A DNA stretch of 64,000 bases, taken from Acidobacteriaceae bacterium KBS 83. GTDB lineage: Bacteria > Acidobacteriota > Terriglobia > Terriglobales > Acidobacteriaceae. The DNA is taken from assembly GCA_000381585.1 (NCBI GenBank), contig KB906738.1, positions 124,001 through 188,000 on the forward strand, written 5' to 3'. The notes under the pieces are model-generated. The model was not told the origin of the DNA. It saw nothing but the letters and a program-made list of their open reading frames with translations, and did not search any database. The position numbers and the translations under genes are program-made. Positions 16,865 to 24,434 of this stretch are shown here, piece by piece (position 1 is the first letter of the stretch; the number at the start of each line of letters is the position of its first letter).

Positions 16865-18052
16865 TCACGTCTCGGTGGAGCGGGCGGCAGTGGCGACGGA
16901 TGGCACAGAGGAGAGGGAATCGAGTAGGGCACCGATGGCGGCGTCATATAGAGGTGAGCTGTCGTTACCGCCAAGAGCGGCTGCCCTTGCGCGGCCGGCG
17001 GAAGCAAGTGTGCGGCGCAGCTCTTCCTGCTGATGGAGCGAGAGTAGCGCTTCCGCGAGCAGGTCCGCACTGCGCGGAGGGATGACGATGCCGTCGCGGC
17101 CCGGCGTCAGTAGCTCCGAGGACCCGCAATGCGTCGTAGCGATGCAGGCGACTTCATTGGCCATCGCTTCGAAGAGCGCCATGCCGAAGCCATCATCGAC
17201 CGAGGGCAGGACGAATACGTCGCAACGCTGATAGAAGTCGTTGATGTCCGGCACGTAGCGCACGATTTCGACATTGGAGATGCGCCTCAGCCGCTGCGCG
17301 AGCGCCGGATAATGTGCAAGGTCGGCATCGGAGCGGATCAGCAACCGCGCATTGGGAAGGGCGAGGCGCTCCCAGGCTTCGAGGAGATAAAGATAGCCTT
17401 TGCGCCCCGGATCGCCGCCAACTACGCCGACGGTGAACTCGGCGTGCCTCGCCGGATGAGTCTGCGAGGGAAAAGTGCATCGGCCGAAGAGCGGGGCTTT
17501 TACGATCTTGCGCTGCAACGCTTCGGGAAATGTGACGCGTGTGTAGTCGGAGGGGGTAAGGATGTGATCAGCCTCTGCGTACTCGGCGAGTTGACGGTCG
17601 CGGAACCACTCCGGCTGGGGGCTGAAGGGAACGCCGAGCTTTGCCGATTCCTCCTCCGCGAGCTGCTGCTGGAAATCGACATGAGGACAGGCGCGATCGA
17701 GAACGAAGCGCGCTCCGCGCCGCTTTGCAGCGTGTGCCGTGGTTAGACAGGCGGTGGCCCATCCGATGAAGAGATCGTCAGGAGAAAGGCCGGGGCGGAT
17801 GACGGTAGCGACGGAGTGATCGTAGAGCCAGGAGTCTGCATGAAGCAGATTCGGCGAGACGGGGATAGGCGCGAAATGCATGGCGGTCTGAAGGAACGAC
17901 GGAACCAGGGTGACGTGAACGGATGGATCGAGGCGGCGGAAGTAGCGGCGTGTCGCAGAACTGTAAATGCGAACACGCGAGCCGTGCTTCACGAGCGCGT
18001 TCGCGAGCAGCGCCGAGTGGAAAGGCCGCGTTACAGAAACCGCCACCTGCAT
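16865..18052 (-). CDS. GT4-type glycosyltransferase (GT-B fold)
   Basis: A 395-residue cytoplasmic or peripheral glycosyltransferase. The N-terminal half starts MQVAVSVTRPFHSALLANAL, a typical GT-B acceptor-domain start. The C-terminal half carries VGGDPGRKGYLYLLEAW, NVEIVRYVPDINDFYQRCDVFVLPS and the donor-binding EX7E region DDGFGMALFEAMANEVACIA. The donor is probably a nucleotide sugar; the acceptor is unknown. The ATG at 18052 is preferred to a TTG at 18130 because the extra residues do not resemble the fold. The gene converges on the membrane protein gene with 3 nt between the stops. Confidence 0.88.
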   Translation of the reverse strand: MQVAVSVTRPFHSALLANALVKHGSRVRIYSSATRRYFRRLDPSVHVTLVPSFLQTAMHFAPIPVSPNLLHADSWLYDHSVATVIRPGLSPDDLFIGWATACLTTAHAAKRRGARFVLDRACPHVDFQQQLAEEESAKLGVPFSPQPEWFRDRQLAEYAEADHILTPSDYTRVTFPEALQRKIVKAPLFGRCTFPSQTHPARHAEFTVGVVGGDPGRKGYLYLLEAWERLALPNARLLIRSDADLAHYPALAQRLRRISNVEIVRYVPDINDFYQRCDVFVLPSVDDGFGMALFEAMANEVACIATTHCGSSELLTPGRDGIVIPPRSADLLAEALLSLHQQEELRRTLASAGRARAAALGGNDSSPLYDAAIGALLDSLSSVPSVATAARSTET

Positions 18053-18149
18053 ACTCGGCAGGTTAGCATGGCAGCAACGCCATTCTCCTCGCCATGCGAG
18101 CGTAGGATGGGCAGCGGAATCCGAATGCAATCAGAGGGGAGCAGGAAGA

Positions 18150-20300
18150 GTGCGGAGAGCGAGCTGGGGCAGTAGGGTAAACGGTTTCATTGCGCAGGTC
18201 AGCATAAGAAGGACGGAACTCGTTTCACTGTTTGCTGCGTGTTTCGTCGTGGGACTGACGCCGCTCAGTCTGGTGGCGGAACAGCGTCCGCCGGCCGTTC
18301 CGCTCGTGGCGCACGATCCCTACTTCAGTATCTGGTCGATGAACGACAAGCTGACCGACGGACCCACCCGGCACTGGACGGGGAAGGCGCAGCCGCTGAC
18401 GGGACTGGTTCGCATCGACGGAAAGAGCTTCCGGTACATGGGCGCCTTTCCGGAAGAAACGCCGGCGCTCACACAGACGAGCGTGAACGTCGCGGCCACG
18501 CACACTGTTTATAAGTTTACCGGCGCTGGTATCGCGCTGACGTTGATATTCTTCACGCCAGCTTTCCCGCAGGATATGGATTTGCTGTCGCGCCCGGTGA
18601 CGTATCTGAGCTGGAGGATGACCAGCGAGGACGGCAAGCCGCATGATGTGTCGCTACTGCTGGACGCGAGCCCTCTTTTGGCGGTGAATGAAGACAATGA
18701 GGCGGCAACGTGGGGACGGCTGCACACAGCGTCGCTCGATGAGTTGCATCTTGGCTCGCGTGACCAGCGTGTACTGAATCGTTCGGGCGATGATCTGCGG
18801 ATTGACTGGGGATACTTCCGGCTGTGCGTGCCGCGCGAGGCCAGCGTGGAGACGGCGCTGGTGCCGAATGCGATCGGGAACTTCCTGGCGAAGGGCTCGC
18901 TGCCCGTGAACGACGACGCGGCGATGCCGCAGACGCCGCGCGATCACGCGGCGCATGCGGCGGTGATGTTTCCGCTGGGCAATGTCGGCACGACGACCGT
19001 GGAGCGGCATGTGCTGCTTAGCTATACGGAGGGGTATGCGATCGAACTGATGGAGCGCAAGCTGCGGCCTTACTGGCAGCGCAACAACACGCCGGTGGCA
19101 GAGATGCTGGATTCGGCGGAGCACGAATATGCAGAGTTGGAGCGGCGCGGCACGCAATATGACGAGGAGCTTCGCCGCGACCTGCTAAGCGCCGGCGGCG
19201 AGGATTATGCAAATCTGGCGATCCTGGCGTACAGGCAGACCCTGGCGGCGCACAAGCTGGTGGCGGACTGGGACGGAATGCCGTATCTGTTTGCGAAGGA
19301 AAACTTCTCAAACGGCGATATTGCCACCGTTGATGTGCTCTATCCCTCGGCGCCGTTTTTCCTTTTCTTCAATCCGCGGCTACTCGAGGCGCAGATGACG
19401 CCGGTGATGAACTATGCCGCATCGTCGCGATGGCATTTTCCGTTTGCGCCGCATGATCTGGGACGGTATCCACTGGCTAATGGGCAAGAGTACGGCGGGG
19501 GCGAGCGCACGGAAGAGGACCAGATGCCGGTGGAGGAGAGCGGCAACTTACTGATCCTGGCGGCAGCGCTGGATCGCGCTGAGTCGGAAGCGAGTGGGGA
19601 TCACCATTACGCCGAGAAGTATTGGCCGCAACTGACAACATGGGCGAAGTATGTGCGCGAGAAGGGTCTGGACCCGGAACGGCAGTTGAGCACCGACGAC
19701 TTTGCCGGCCACCTGGCGCACAATGCGAACCTGTCGATCAAGGCCATCGATGCGCTGGGGGCCTATGCGAGCCTGGCGGACGCGTTGGGAAAACACGATG
19801 CGGCGCAAGACTATCAACAGGCAGCGCGCCAGATGGCCGCGAAATGGCAAACGATGGCGCAGGACGGCGACCATTACAAGTTAGCCTTCGACGTTGCTGG
19901 GTCATGGAGCCAGAAGTACAACCTGGTGTGGGACAAGCTGCTGAAGCTCAATCTGTTTCCCGCAAGCGTGCGCGATACCGAGGTTGCCTTTTACCTGAAG
20001 CATCTGAACCGCTATGGGCTGCCGCTGGACAACCGCAAGGACTACACCAAGCTCGACTGGGAGCTGTGGACCGCGACGCTGGCCGACAAGCCGGAGCAGT
20101 TTCGGCAGTTCATGACGCCGCTTGCGCTGTGGGTCAACGAGACGCCGAGCAGGGTTCCACTGACGGACTGGTACGACACGAAGACAGGAGCGCAGGAAAG
20201 CTTCCAGGCGCGCTCGGTTGTGGGCGGGCTCTACGTGAAGGCTTATGCAGATGCGGCGCTCACGAAAAAATGGCGGGCTATGGTCAAACCGTCCAGATGA
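18150..20300 (+). CDS. Secreted glutaminase-A-like protein (DUF4964/DUF5127/DUF4965)
   Basis: A 716-residue exported protein. A hydrophobic signal segment (LVSLFAACFVVGLTPLSLVA) ends near residue 46. The rest matches the GtaA-type family: RPPAVPLVAHDPYFSIWS, LTDGPTRHWTG, RYMGAFPEE, then an alpha-toroid-like catalytic half with HDLGRYPLANGQEYGGGER, MPVEESGNLLIL and DGDHYKLAFDVAGSWSQKYNLVWDKLL. Characterised fungal relatives are called glutaminase A, but many bacterial members are of unknown substrate, including possible glycosidases. The GTG at 18150 is chosen for the GGGGAG site upstream; the frame runs further back into the antisense glycosyltransferase gene. A terminator candidate follows at 20447. 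Confidence 0.82.
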   Translation: MRRASWGSRVNGFIAQVSIRRTELVSLFAACFVVGLTPLSLVAEQRPPAVPLVAHDPYFSIWSMNDKLTDGPTRHWTGKAQPLTGLVRIDGKSFRYMGAFPEETPALTQTSVNVAATHTVYKFTGAGIALTLIFFTPAFPQDMDLLSRPVTYLSWRMTSEDGKPHDVSLLLDASPLLAVNEDNEAATWGRLHTASLDELHLGSRDQRVLNRSGDDLRIDWGYFRLCVPREASVETALVPNAIGNFLAKGSLPVNDDAAMPQTPRDHAAHAAVMFPLGNVGTTTVERHVLLSYTEGYAIELMERKLRPYWQRNNTPVAEMLDSAEHEYAELERRGTQYDEELRRDLLSAGGEDYANLAILAYRQTLAAHKLVADWDGMPYLFAKENFSNGDIATVDVLYPSAPFFLFFNPRLLEAQMTPVMNYAASSRWHFPFAPHDLGRYPLANGQEYGGGERTEEDQMPVEESGNLLILAAALDRAESEASGDHHYAEKYWPQLTTWAKYVREKGLDPERQLSTDDFAGHLAHNANLSIKAIDALGAYASLADALGKHDAAQDYQQAARQMAAKWQTMAQDGDHYKLAFDVAGSWSQKYNLVWDKLLKLNLFPASVRDTEVAFYLKHLNRYGLPLDNRKDYTKLDWELWTATLADKPEQFRQFMTPLALWVNETPSRVPLTDWYDTKTGAQESFQARSVVGGLYVKAYADAALTKKWRAMVKPSR

Positions 20301-20446
20301 AAGCTTCGCAAAGAAAACTGATCTAGTCGTGAAACGTTCATGGCCCCGTCTCCACTATGGAGATAGGGAAAATGATGACAGCGTCTGGCTGGTCGACATG
20401 GGCTGGCGCTGTGAGCGGTCCAGACGCGTCCCGACTCTTTGAACGG

Positions 20447-20484
20447 CGCGGCTTTGGGGGAGATCCCTGGAGCCGCGATTTTTT
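20447..20484 (+). terminator. Rho-independent terminator candidate
   Basis: CGCGGCT (20447-20453) pairs with AGCCGCG (20471-20477). The loop can form a further GGG/CCC helix, and a run ATTTTTT follows. It lies 147 nt after the glutaminase-like gene and would end its transcript. Confidence 0.65.
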
Positions 20485-20859
20485 GTTTCTGGGGGGAGAT
20501 GCCGCCTTGCGCGAGGGCACAGTTAAGGGAATTTCCGAAAAGATCGCCCTTTCATTCTGCAGACAGAATATCTGTTATCGGACATAACCCATCTGCGGAC
20601 TCCGGCTACAAGGGCAACTGTTGGAAACCGAAGTGCCTGCGAATAACCACCACTCATTGCGAAAAATACCCTGCGCCTCAAAACTTCCAGATTGCCGATC
20701 ATCCGTTCGGAACTCCTGAATCTCTCGCGTCCAGCTATTGCGGATATACAGCCGGTTCCCCAAACAATGTTTCGAGGTGCAATGTCCGTTTCTGCTTCGA
20801 GAATGTGAACCGCCACTTCCCAATCCGCGTTGCCTCAGAGAATTTGGCAGCGCAGGCGC
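20485..20859. other. Intergenic region, nothing assigned
   Basis: Several short frames exist on both strands but none has a ribosome site, a recognisable domain or family-like sequence. No RNA gene or repeat was seen. The base composition is less GC-rich than the flanking genes to the eye, as often seen in non-coding DNA here. Confidence 0.4.
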
Positions 20860-21432
20860 TCAGAAGAGATAAGGCACTAGGGCTGCGGTCTGATGGGCAT
20901 AGGTGGCGTATGTTTCCCAAAACTCGGAGCGCATCCATTGCTCCTCCCTGCGAAGCTTGAGCCAGAGCGCGATGAAGATAAGGACGAAAGCAACAAATCC
21001 GCGCACCTGCGAGAGCGCGATCGCGGTGCCGAGGAACCCGGCCAGAATACCGGTGTAGATGGGGTGACGGACCACTGCATAGGGCCCTGTGGTGATCAGC
21101 TCGTGGCCCCGCTTAATCGTGACGGAGCGGCTCCAGTTGCTGCCCAGGTGCTCTCGCGCCCAGACAGCGAAGAGAAGGCCGGCGACCATGACGGTAGCTC
21201 CCAGCCAGAAGGACCAAAGCCCAGCCGGCCAGAGCTGAAGATAGAGCCAGGGCAGCGGGATGCGAGTTGTGGCGAAGAGGATGATCGCGATCAGGAAGAT
21301 GAGGGTGCGCAGAATTCGCTGGGCGAGGGGCTCGAGACGCCGGGTGGTTTTCGTATCGACGGCTTTGATCTGCCAGTAGACGAGAAAGGCGATCCAGACA
21401 ACGGTAAAGAAAGATTTGTAGAACCAGAGCAT
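20860..21432 (-). CDS. Isoprenylcysteine carboxylmethyltransferase-like membrane protein
   Basis: A 190-residue membrane protein with about five hydrophobic segments and the ICMT/PEMT signature near the C-terminus: ELITTGPYAVVRHPIYTG at about 110-127, then a final helix and the REEQWMRSEFWETYATYAHQ region that forms the SAM and substrate pocket in this family. Bacterial members methylate small molecules, phospholipids or proteins; the substrate is unknown. The ATG at 21432 is chosen because GGAGG lies 6 nt upstream; the open frame continues 24 codons further without a ribosome site. Confidence 0.85.
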   Translation of the reverse strand: MLWFYKSFFTVVWIAFLVYWQIKAVDTKTTRRLEPLAQRILRTLIFLIAIILFATTRIPLPWLYLQLWPAGLWSFWLGATVMVAGLLFAVWAREHLGSNWSRSVTIKRGHELITTGPYAVVRHPIYTGILAGFLGTAIALSQVRGFVAFVLIFIALWLKLRREEQWMRSEFWETYATYAHQTAALVPYLF

Positions 21433-21602
21433 GCAGGACCTCCAGGCTCTGAGGATCTTACGCTGCCGCGCCAGGGGGAGTTCCAGTGCGGCGAGCTTCG
21501 CCACGAACCGAGGCTACACCGCGTTCTGCCTGCTCCGACGCTGAGTACTTGCTTGTTCGTTGGCCGCCCTGATTGGCTAAACTCACACCAACCACCAGCT
21601 AT

Positions 21603-21823
21603 CTATTGGAAGTTCTTGACCAAGACGATATTGGCTTCCGTAAGCTTTTCTGTGAAAAAAGGAGAGATTTGTGATCGGGAGAAATCGCCAACCCGCCAGT
21701 CGTGTCACGGTCCAGAGTTAGAACGGAATGCTTTTGACGACTGGCGAAGTCGAAAAACTGCGATCCCCAGTACGAGCATGAAAGCGGGACATCAGCGGGC
21801 GATTCAGCGTTCCTGTCGAGCAA
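21603..21823 (-). pseudogene. Relic of a WD40-like (PD40) beta-propeller protein, 3' end
   Basis: Read on the minus strand, the frame gives QFFDFASRQKHSVLTLDRDT, then TGGLAISPDHKSLLFSQ, the last propeller blade of the TolB/PD40-type proteins that are abundant in Acidobacteriota. These usually sit at the C-terminus of winged-helix regulators or protein kinases and end in a pattern like NIVLVKNF. Here the frame is broken just after LLFSQ. The expected ending TEANIVLVKNFQ followed by TAG (21603-21605) appears in another frame, so a small insertion or deletion in the CAGAAAAGC stretch has shifted it. The 5' part is missing: the sequence upstream is the terminator of the next gene. The relic is read directly; the parent family is recalled. 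Confidence 0.68.
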
Positions 21824-21864
21824 AAAGCATATCCGTCCGGAGGTTCACCAGACGGATATGCTTT
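21822..21864 (-). terminator. Rho-independent terminator of the small secreted protein gene
   Basis: A perfect 14-bp inverted repeat, AAAGCATATCCGTC (21824-21837) and its complement (21851-21864), has a 13-nt loop. On the minus strand the stem is followed by a T-run (GCTTTTTG). It starts 8 nt after the stop of the 21872-22315 gene. Confidence 0.85.
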
Positions 21865-21871
21865 CTTGACC

Positions 21872-22315
21872 TCACCGCGGTTGCTCATTGAGTGCCACTT
21901 CGGCGCCTGGTTGGGCAGCCTTGCTCTGGGCAATTTGAGTCTCGCGCTCGAGTTTGCTCTTTATGCACTTCTCGCCGGTATCGCTTCCTGACGCCCAAAC
22001 TTCGCGCAGAAAGTACTGGTCGCCGTAGCGCTGAAAGACCAGCTTGCCCTTTTCCCCGGGCTTGCCGATTTCAGGGTTGGTATTGACGTACCCGCTCTTG
22101 GAACTGCCTTGCAGCAGAATCAAATGGGTAGACTCAATCGTGACCCTATACACACCGGCTGGCAGGCGCTGTGAACCGTTGTGAAATGCGAAGGGCACGT
22201 TGACGCGCATTGCGTTGCTCTGTGCAAATGCCTGTGATGCCGACACCATTGCGACAGCCCCGAGAGTGCAGGCCAGCAAATGGGTGCGAAGCTTCGAAGT
22301 CGATTTCGCGTTCAT
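21872..22315 (-). CDS. Small secreted protein with VNVPFAF motif (acidobacterial family)
   Basis: A 147-residue exported protein. A signal peptide (LLACTLGAVAMVSASQAFAQ) ends near residue 31, then MRVNVPFAFHNGSQRLPAGVYRVTIES, a short beta-rich domain, and a charged Glu/Lys/Gln-rich tail. The same VNVPFAF...LPAG..Y pattern recurs in the gene at 25992-26402, so the two are paralogues. Such proteins are common in Acidobacteriota and of unknown function. The ECF sigma factor gene lies upstream on the same strand and could drive it. A strong terminator follows. Confidence 0.82.
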   Translation of the reverse strand: MNAKSTSKLRTHLLACTLGAVAMVSASQAFAQSNAMRVNVPFAFHNGSQRLPAGVYRVTIESTHLILLQGSSKSGYVNTNPEIGKPGEKGKLVFQRYGDQYFLREVWASGSDTGEKCIKSKLERETQIAQSKAAQPGAEVALNEQPR

Positions 22316-22427
22316 GGCTTTTCTCCTCGTGGAAGGCTGCCTCTCAGAGCGCCTTCATCTTGTTAAGCGGAGTTGTGCCATGAAAAGTGCAACCTTGTTA
22401 GAAATAAAAATCGGATGTTGGGCTTAT

Positions 22428-22997
22428 CTAGCTTTGATTGGAGCGAAGCGCCTCGAATAGCCAGATTCGGGCCAGGGACCAGTCGCGCTTCACGGACCGC
22501 TCGGAGATACCAAGCAGAGCGGCGATTTGCTCCATGGAGAGTCCACCGAAATAATGCAGTTCCACAACGCGAGCCTGCCTGCCGTTGATCCTCGCCAGCC
22601 GCTCGAGCGCTTCATCGAGCATAAGCAATTCATCAGAACGCGCGGAAGAGAGTGCGAGACCTTCCTCTAACTCGACCTGCTTTAACCCGCCTCCGCGCAT
22701 ATCGGCGTTATGGGCACGTGCGTGATCTACCAAAACGCGCCGCATCACCTGAGCAGCCACCCCGATGAAATGTTCCCTGTTCTTCCAGTCCACTTCTCCC
22801 CCGGCAAGCCTGAGATAGGCTTCATTGATAAGTGCAGTTGCCTGGAGGGTGTGGTCGGGCCGCTCCCGCCGCATGTAGGATCGCGCCAACCGATGGAGTT
22901 CGTGATACACCAGCGGGAGGAGCCTTTGCTCAGCCGTGGCATCGCCGGCACCCATGGCCTTTAGCAATAGAGTCACCGCTTCCTGTTCGCTCGTCAT
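22428..22997 (-). CDS. ECF-type RNA polymerase sigma factor (TIGR02999-like)
   Basis: A 189-residue sigma factor with the region 2 pattern LVYHELHRLARSYMRRERPDHTLQATALINEAYLRL (split across 30-64) and region 4 helix-turn-helix LSMEQIAALLGISERSVKRDW near 153-173. This subfamily is expanded in Acidobacteriota and Planctomycetota and is often encoded next to a serine/threonine protein kinase. No kinase or anti-sigma gene is adjacent here. It directs transcription of an unknown regulon; the small secreted protein 112 nt downstream is a candidate. An upstream 663-nt non-coding region carries the 48-nt repeats. Confidence 0.92.
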   Translation of the reverse strand: MTSEQEAVTLLLKAMGAGDATAEQRLLPLVYHELHRLARSYMRRERPDHTLQATALINEAYLRLAGGEVDWKNREHFIGVAAQVMRRVLVDHARAHNADMRGGGLKQVELEEGLALSSARSDELLMLDEALERLARINGRQARVVELHYFGGLSMEQIAALLGISERSVKRDWSLARIWLFEALRSNQS

Positions 22998-23660
22998 GCG
23001 TGCGCCTCCTTGAGGCCACTCACCAGTCCGCGTATCTCAGTTCGGCGATGACGTGCTGGAACCGGATGTAGTTCTACTGCCTGCGCTTCCAGCGCGGCAC
23101 TCTTGTCTGTTCAGCTACGCATTAGAAGGTAGATAGACGCCGTGCGCCGATTACTTAGAGATAGCTTCTCCTCAACGCGGTCGTATTATAGTGCTTAAAA
23201 AGAGATTTGCGCCTCTCTAGAGGCGTTCAGTTTACAAGTCTCCCAAAAGGGCATTCGCGCCTCCTCTCCAGGCGTCTCGTTCACAAGTCCAACAGAAGGC
23301 ATTTGCGCCTCTCTCTTGGCGCTCCCTTCACAAGTCCAAGCAGTTTCGGCCTAGGTTTCGTGACCTGCCCTTCCCCTCGTCTGGCCTGCTCTCTTGCTTT
23401 GCAGTTTGCGGGCGGGACAGTTCGCCTCATCGGAGCCCGGGCAAGGCATGCATTTCTCGCTCCAAGAAGCCGCAAAGGCGGCCGATTTAATAACGAGGAC
23501 AGTTCCAGTCGACGTGCAGGCAAATCTCACTGAAGATCCGCTTTGCAAGCAGCTGGGGCTGCGGCGGGATTCTTCGGACCTCACCCTGACGAAGGTGCCG
23601 GACATTTGCTAGCGCCTAGTTTTAAGAGGCCTGGACCTTTACGTGCGTGCTCGCGTGCCG
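22998..23660. other. Long intergenic region upstream of the sigma factor
   Basis: A 663-nt stretch between the sigma factor start and the end of the LytTR regulator gene. Short frames are present on both strands but none looks like a protein family or has a ribosome site. Its notable content is a three-copy tandem repeat at 23205-23348, listed separately. The part nearest the sigma gene should carry that gene's promoter; no clear -35/-10 pair could be picked. Confidence 0.5.
23205..23348. repeat. Three-copy 48-nt imperfect tandem repeat with hairpin cores
   Basis: Units begin at 23205, 23253 and 23301, exactly 48 nt apart, and share ATTTGCGCCTCTCT near the start and TTCACAAGTCC in the second half. 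Each contains a small inverted repeat: CGCCTCT-CT-AGAGGCG is perfect in unit 1, and shorter CGCC/GGCG versions are kept in units 2 and 3. There are small compensating indels inside the period. It sits in the non-coding region upstream of the sigma factor gene. Since 48 is a multiple of 3, a coding origin is possible, but the Arg/Leu-rich translation matches nothing known. Confidence 0.8.
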
Positions 23661-24434
23661 TCAGCTCTTCAGCAACGCCTGGATCTGTTCCCGGTACTGG
23701 CGCCCGGTTGAGATCCGTGTGCCGCCACTAAGCTCGATCTCATAGGTACCGCTGAACAATGGGTGCACGGCCGTGATGCGCGACAGATTGACAATACGGC
23801 CACGATGAATGCGCACAAACTTATGCGGGTTAAGTCGCTCCGCGAGGCTGGTCAGCGTCTCACCCAGCAGGAAGTGCTTTGTGCCACAGTGCAGCTGAAC
23901 GTAATTGTTGGCTGACTCAATCCAGTCGATCGTGCTTACCGGAACGAGATCGAAGTGCTCCCCTGTTCGCACGACCAAGCGGTCAGGCCATCGCTCCGCC
24001 TTCGACTCCAGCAACGACCGCAGCTGAGTCGAAAGATCTCCGGCGCGTGCGGACATGATCTGCTTCTTCGCACGGTCAATGCTCCGGTTCAGCCTCTCAT
24101 CGTCGAAGGGTTTCAGCAGGTAGTCCACAGCGCTCAACTCAAACGCCTTTACCGCATATTCGTCATACGCGGTGACGAAGACAACTGCGGGCATGTGCTC
24201 CGGGCCCACTCGCTCCACTACATCTAATCCTGTGCCGTCGTGCATCTGGACATCGAGCAACACAAGATCCGGCAGGAGATCGCGAATCGCAGCGATTGCC
24301 TGCGCGCCCGATTCGCATTCGCCCGCGATTTCAATATCGTCCCGCCTCGCAAGACCTCGGCACAGACTCTGGCGGATCAGCGCTTCATCGTCGACGACGA
24401 GCACTCGGAGACGGCTCTCCGTCGCGCTATCCAT
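23661..24434 (-). CDS. LytTR-family response regulator
   Basis: A 257-residue regulator. The receiver domain (10-125) has acidic residues in VVDDE, phosphoacceptor Asp61 in LVLLDVQMHDG, and LKPFDDERL. A LytTR DNA-binding domain spans about 150-255, with DWIESANNYVQLH, FVRIHRGRIVNLSRI and ELSGGTRISTGRQYR, binding DNA through beta-strands. Such regulators typically control extracellular or surface functions. The start overlaps the end of the upstream kinase gene by 8 nt, so they form a two-component pair. Target genes are not evident. Confidence 0.94.
   Translation of the reverse strand: MDSATESRLRVLVVDDEALIRQSLCRGLARRDDIEIAGECESGAQAIAAIRDLLPDLVLLDVQMHDGTGLDVVERVGPEHMPAVVFVTAYDEYAVKAFELSAVDYLLKPFDDERLNRSIDRAKKQIMSARAGDLSTQLRSLLESKAERWPDRLVVRTGEHFDLVPVSTIDWIESANNYVQLHCGTKHFLLGETLTSLAERLNPHKFVRIHRGRIVNLSRITAVHPLFSGTYEIELSGGTRISTGRQYREQIQALLKS

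Noticed and set aside
23205-23348. CRISPR-like array
   Set aside because: The 48-nt units follow each other directly with no unique spacers between constant repeats, and no cas gene is present.
23207-23533. 108-codon frame running through the 48-nt repeats
   Set aside because: Arg/Leu/Ser-rich translation, no ribosome site and no similarity to a known family; the repeat is better treated as non-coding until shown otherwise.
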